A stretch of 64,000 nucleotides of DNA, taken from contig NC_014375.1 in the NCBI RefSeq assembly GCF_000144605.1, forward strand, positions 1,302,001-1,366,000. The letters run 5' to 3'. The notes beneath the pieces were generated by a model. It saw only the letters and a program-made list of their open reading frames with translations. It had not been told where the DNA came from and did not search any database. Made by a program: the position numbers and the translations under genes. Position 1 is the first letter of the stretch, and each line of letters opens with the position of its first letter. The stretch is from Brevundimonas subvibrioides ATCC 15264. Lineage in GTDB: Bacteria; Pseudomonadota; Alphaproteobacteria; Caulobacterales; Caulobacteraceae. This document shows, piece by piece, positions 60,774 through 64,000 of the stretch.

Positions 60774-60895
60774 GGGAGGCCGTCAAGCGGCAGAGGGTGG
60801 AGGCGCTGCGCGACGAGTTCGATCTTCTCAGCGGCGAGCCGCCGCCGCCCGGTCCGGCGCGGATCGCGCGCATGCTGTCGGAGGCCGAACTGTGA
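60770..60895 (+). CDS. 41-residue early phage protein
   Basis: Starts at a GTG (GGGAG eight bases upstream) and encodes VREAVKRQRVEALRDEFDLL, then a Pro-rich turn and RIARMLSEAEL. Nearly every third codon position is G or C, while the longer frame through the same stretch is not. Its TGA overlaps the GTG of the next gene (GTGA). Probably a small helical protein; function unknown. Confidence 0.55.
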   Translation: MREAVKRQRVEALRDEFDLLSGEPPPPGPARIARMLSEAEL

Positions 60896-61596
60896 GCGGC
60901 GCCGTGAAACCCGGTCGCGGTGTCATGCCGTCAGACGCGATCGTCGCGGCTGCCGTGACGGCCGCCTGCCGGTTGCGCGGCGTCGATGCCAGCAAGGTCA
61001 ACGACAGGGGTCTGGATGGCCGTCGTGCGCGTCAGCTGGCCGGTGCCGCCCTGCATGCGCGGTTCGGGACCGCGAACCTGGCCTTGGCCGAACGGTTGAC
61101 CCTTCACGGCCCGGAACTGGCTCCGTCGATGCTCGCGAAAGCCGGGATCACAACCGACGACATGCTGAGCGTGGTCGAGGCGCTGGACGGTGTAGATGCC
61201 ACTGTCGAAGTCCGGCCGATGTCGCCGCCCGCGCCTGTCCGGGCCATCACGGGGGGCCTCAACCCGGCCGCGCCCCCGCCCTTCGTTCCGCGGGAGCGCA
61301 AGGCTCCGAAGGCCAGCGCGCCCCGCCCTGTCGGACTGCCCGACAACCTGAGCTGCGCGCGGTCCAGGCCGCATCCGACGCCGGATCGGGCCGCCCGGCC
61401 CTTGCCAGCACCGCGGCCTCCGTCGGCGCAGCCGAAGCCGATGAAGCCTGCGCACGTCGTGCGCCTGAAGCCCGTGACGACGGACATCGCCCGTTGGGCC
61501 CGCTGGTTCCTGGCCTCGCCTATCTGGACGGCCGAGGAGGTCGCGGATCTGTTCGGCGTGCATCCCGACGGCCTGATCGATGCGGTGGCGGCATGA
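60892..61596 (+). CDS. Hypothetical early phage protein with C-terminal HTH-like segment
   Basis: 234 residues from the GTG at 60892. The N-terminal domain (MPSDAIVAAAVTAACRLRGVDASKV...RARQLAGAALHARFG) looks like a helical DNA-binding or replication-linked fold, a Pro-rich linker follows, and the end ARWFLASPIWTAEEVADLFGVHPDGL resembles an HTH. The same frame is open far upstream, which is explained by the heptamer repeat. Function unknown. Confidence 0.6.
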   Translation: MSGAVKPGRGVMPSDAIVAAAVTAACRLRGVDASKVNDRGLDGRRARQLAGAALHARFGTANLALAERLTLHGPELAPSMLAKAGITTDDMLSVVEALDGVDATVEVRPMSPPAPVRAITGGLNPAAPPPFVPRERKAPKASAPRPVGLPDNLSCARSRPHPTPDRAARPLPAPRPPSAQPKPMKPAHVVRLKPVTTDIARWARWFLASPIWTAEEVADLFGVHPDGLIDAVAA

Positions 61597-62411
61597 GCCG
61601 GGCGATCACAGGGGCCAAGCATCCGAGACATGGGGCGCCGTCGGCGCCCTCTTTGCCCTTTGGGATGGAGGGTCGGGCCGGAGCGCTGATCGCAGGCGAT
61701 GATCCGCAGACGGCGCTGTATCGCGAGCTGAACTTCTTCCCCACACCGCCGTGGGCGGCGCGGGCCGGCGGCGAACTGGTCCGGATGCTGGACCCGTCCC
61801 CAGCCGAACCCCTGACGGTCTGGGAGCCCGCCTGCGGCGAGCTGCACATGGCGCTGCCGCTCGAGGCCTATTTCGATCACGTGTTCGCTTCGGACGTGCA
61901 CGCCTATGGCCGGAACGTCGTGCGGGATTTTCTCGATCCGTCAGCCATTGGCGGCGCCCTGCCGTCCGTGAAGGGTGCAGGTGTCGACTGGGTGGTCACG
62001 AACCCTCCGTTCGCCAAGGCCGAAGCCTTCGTCCAGCGTGGTCTGCAGGTGGCGCGACGGGGCGTCGCCGTGCTTTGCCGTCTGGCGTTCACTGAGAGTG
62101 TTGGCCGATACCCGCTGATGCTGCGCAAGGCGGTCACCGCCCCGTTCGCCGAGCGGGTCCCGATGCAGCTGGGCAGCTGGGACCCCGACCTGTCCTCGGC
62201 GACCGCCTATGCCTGGTTCGTCTGGATGCATCCTGTCGCGCTGGCGGACAGCCCGTTCCGCCACGCGATCGAGGCCGCCTGGGCGATGGACGCGACCCTC
62301 GAGCGGCTCATCCCGCCGGGAACATGCGATCGGCTTTCGCGCCCCCACGATCGTGAGACGTTCGCCGGCGAGGCTCCGTCGGCCCAGCTTGAATTGGCGG
62401 GGCTGAGCTGA
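61593..62411 (+). CDS. Phage DNA adenine methyltransferase
   Basis: A 272-residue N6-adenine-type methyltransferase. The SAM-binding region is VWEPACGELHMALPLEAYFDHVFASDVHAYG (79-82 PACG) and the catalytic motif is VTNPPF (about 135-140). There is no obvious separate target-recognition domain. It overlaps the upstream gene by ATGA and the downstream one by TGATG. It may protect phage DNA or regulate replication; target unknown. Confidence 0.85.
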   Translation: MSRAITGAKHPRHGAPSAPSLPFGMEGRAGALIAGDDPQTALYRELNFFPTPPWAARAGGELVRMLDPSPAEPLTVWEPACGELHMALPLEAYFDHVFASDVHAYGRNVVRDFLDPSAIGGALPSVKGAGVDWVVTNPPFAKAEAFVQRGLQVARRGVAVLCRLAFTESVGRYPLMLRKAVTAPFAERVPMQLGSWDPDLSSATAYAWFVWMHPVALADSPFRHAIEAAWAMDATLERLIPPGTCDRLSRPHDRETFAGEAPSAQLELAGLS

Positions 62412-62803
62412 TGGTCGCGTATTCGTTCAAGGCGCGGTTCGGACCTCTGATCCGGTCGGGCGTGAAGACGCAGACGGTGCGGGCCGACCGCAAGCGGCAT
62501 GCGCGGGCCGGGGAGACGCTGCAGCTCTACACCGGCATGCGGACGCGGTCGTGCAAGCTGCTGGCCACGGCGACCTGCCTGAAGGTGTCGACGATCCGCT
62601 TCCGGTTCGGTGAGGATCCGTCGATCGATCTGCATGGTATCGGGGTGACGACCTGTCCCGGCGGCCTTGATCACTTTGCGCGATCCGACGGGTTCGCGGA
62701 CTGGGGTGACCTGGCTGCGTTCTGGGCCAAGGAGCATCCCGGTCTCGATGCCTTTGAGGGCATCCTGATCCAGTGGACGGCCGACAGCCTGGTGATGGAT
62801 TGA
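62411..62803 (+). CDS. ASCH-like small phage protein
   Basis: 130 residues: MVAYSFKARFGPLIRSGVKTQTVRADRKRHARAGETLQLYTGMRTRSCKLL is the pattern of the ASCH/PUA-like fold (KARF...G.K..T.R......PGd.l.lytg...c). ASCH proteins bind RNA or modified nucleosides. One-base TGATG overlaps link it to both neighbours. Confidence 0.65.
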   Translation: MVAYSFKARFGPLIRSGVKTQTVRADRKRHARAGETLQLYTGMRTRSCKLLATATCLKVSTIRFRFGEDPSIDLHGIGVTTCPGGLDHFARSDGFADWGDLAAFWAKEHPGLDAFEGILIQWTADSLVMD

Positions 62804-64000
62804 TGGACGCCAGCCTGTTCGATCGCGCCAGCGCCGCCGTGTCCTGCGAAGACGTGGCGGAACGGGGCGGGCGCACGGTGCTGCGCAAGGGGCGCGGCGT
62901 GTGTCCGCTGAACGGCTGCGGCGCGAACTCGAAGGCTCAGCCCTTCGCGGTGCTGGACAGCGGCCGCCGCTGGAAGTGCTGGTCCTGCGATCCCAAGGGT
63001 GGCGACGTCGTCGATCTGGAGCATCGTCTGTATTCCAGCGGCTCTGATACTTTGGCCGATGCTGCCCGGCGTCTGGTCGGCGGGGTGGCCCAGGAAGAGA
63101 GCGCGGAAAGCCGCGAGCGTCGATCGAAGGCACGCGCACAGGCCGAAGAAGAGGCCATGGCCGATGCGGCCTGGAAGACGGAGCTGGCGCGGAGCCTGTG
63201 GCGGGAAGCCGGGGCGGCGCTGGGATCTCCGGCGCAGACCTATCTCGAGGCGCGGGCGATCCGCGGGCCAGTGGCGGCGCGGGCCCTGGCCCTGCTGAGG
63301 TTCCACCCCGCCGCCTATCACAGCGGCGACCCGACGCACGGCGTGCGCCTGCCTGCGATGATCGGTCTGATCATGACCGAGTTCGGTCCGACAGGCGGCG
63401 TGCACGTCACCTATCTGAGCCCAGACGGGAAGCGGAAGACGCACCGGGACCCCGCCAAGCGCATGTGGGGTCCGCAGGGCGTCCGCGTCGCGGTCGGCGA
63501 CGACACCATGTCCGTGCCCGGCGGGATCTGGCTGACGCGCCCGGACGCGCCCGGTCCTCTGGTGGTCGCGGAGGGGATCGAAAACGCCCTGTCACGGGCG
63601 ATGCTGCTGGCCGGTGATCTAAGTCTGCCTGTGCGAGCCGCGGCCGCAGGGTCGCTAGACCGGCTGGCCGGGTTCGAGGTGACCGATCCGAAGACGGGCG
63701 CGCGGGACGTCTGGTCGGTGACGCCTGACCCGCTGCGCCCGCCCTTCACCTGGCCGGAAGATCCGGCCCACCCGTTCGGCCTGGTCGAGGTCGCGACCGA
63801 CGGGGACATGAGCCCGGTCAAGGTCAAGGGCTGGGCCGGAAAGAAAAAGACCAAGCTGACGACGTTCGAGCGGCATTCGGCCGAACGGGCGCGGGTGTGT
63901 GGTGCCCTGGGGGTCGCAGGCTGGCGTCGGCGGTTGGCCCCGGACAGCGGGACGGTCGTCAAGGCGACGCGGTCGCCGCTGGGGCTGGATTTCAATGATG
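62803..64000 (+). CDS. Phage primase / Toprim-type protein, N-terminal part
   Basis: 399 codons up to the right edge. A CHC2-like zinc finger opens it (CPLNGC at 34-39 and CWSC at 59-62), followed by a helical region (WREAGAALGSPAQTYLEARAI, LRFHPAAYH, VRLPAMIGLIM) and a Toprim-like start (PLVVAEGIENALSRAMLL). Such proteins make primers for phage DNA replication. The start ATG overlaps the ASCH gene stop (TGATG). The end lies outside the window. Confidence 0.85.
   Translation, partial: MDASLFDRASAAVSCEDVAERGGRTVLRKGRGVCPLNGCGANSKAQPFAVLDSGRRWKCWSCDPKGGDVVDLEHRLYSSGSDTLADAARRLVGGVAQEESAESRERRSKARAQAEEEAMADAAWKTELARSLWREAGAALGSPAQTYLEARAIRGPVAARALALLRFHPAAYHSGDPTHGVRLPAMIGLIMTEFGPTGGVHVTYLSPDGKRKTHRDPAKRMWGPQGVRVAVGDDTMSVPGGIWLTRPDAPGPLVVAEGIENALSRAMLLAGDLSLPVRAAAAGSLDRLAGFEVTDPKTGARDVWSVTPDPLRPPFTWPEDPAHPFGLVEVATDGDMSPVKVKGWAGKKKTKLTTFERHSAERARVCGALGVAGWRRRLAPDSGTVVKATRSPLGLDFND

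Noticed and set aside
60562..61596. Single 344-residue protein
   Set aside because: The middle 50 residues have poor codon bias while another frame there is strongly coding and has coupled start and stop; I treat the fusion as a result of the heptamer repeat, though it may be what is translated as sequenced.
48830..64000. Functional plasmid or conjugative element
   Set aside because: ParB-like and integrase genes could suggest this, but no parA, relaxase or mating genes are seen; the repressor/Cro switch and phage-type early genes favour a prophage.

Overview
The window reads as about 48.7 kb of chromosomal backbone from a high-GC alphaproteobacterium, followed by the left part of a prophage or phage-like integrated element. 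Gene content (split purine genes, a DUF1476/F1-ATPase zeta-type protein, a Caulobacter-like ast cluster, OprB porin, HspQ, TIGR02444 protein, TamA/TamB, GANTC-bearing hairpins) fits the Caulobacterales, and Brevundimonas is my best guess. That assignment is inference from protein style, not from a marker gene.

Backbone, 1-48.7 kb. A Tat-exported PhoD phosphatase runs off the left edge and is followed by two tandem secreted PPC-like paralogues. De novo purine genes are scattered over 25 kb: purL (2.0-4.2 kb), purQ (5.4-6.1), purS and purC (11.8-12.8), purB (15.3-16.6), purE and purK (26.0-27.6). Between them lie transporters, a chemoreceptor, an OprB porin, a fasciclin lipoprotein, two DNA glycosylases, a lytic transglycosylase, ETF-ubiquinone oxidoreductase, an MscS channel, UbiX, two DUF465 genes and a diguanylate cyclase. 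Then come coaD, two tandem periplasmic cyclophilins, a Ppx/GppA phosphatase, hspQ and phenylalanine hydroxylase. A minus-strand arginine catabolic operon (M20 hydrolase, astA, astD, astB, then a GNAT gene and an MHS transporter) spans 32.7-39.7 kb. tamB and tamA follow, then a hybrid histidine kinase.

Integrated element, 48.75 kb to the right edge. A tRNA-Lys(TTT) is followed by a tyrosine integrase reading toward it. The integrase ends a leftward chain of about 15 tightly overlapping genes starting near 57.04 kb: an Xis-like protein, a DUF5131/Gp37-Gp68 protein, several small proteins including 23- and 35-residue ORFs, and an 809-residue ParB-like protein. A stand-alone type I restriction-like nuclease (HsdR_N) lies at 57.2-58.3 kb, and an S24 (CI/LexA-like) repressor at 58.3-59.0 kb. 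A divergent rightward early operon begins with a Cro-like gene and continues with small regulators, a DNA adenine methyltransferase, an ASCH-like protein and a primase that runs off the right edge. Structural and lysis genes are not in the window.

The most notable non-coding signals are in the phage part. Both early promoters share one layout: a GGTAT-N5-ATACC palindrome, 7 bp, TTGAC(A/G), 6-7 bp, then a second palindrome. This implies that a single repressor controls both operons. A heptanucleotide repeat (4 copies of CCGAAGC) sits in an early gene and leaves it out of frame by exactly one unit. A 41-bp palindrome-rich sequence occurs in the same reading frame in a chromosomal gene (24.3 kb) and a phage gene (56.8 kb), which suggests a protein-coding repeat element shared by host and phage. 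No rRNA, CRISPR array or insertion sequence was seen.
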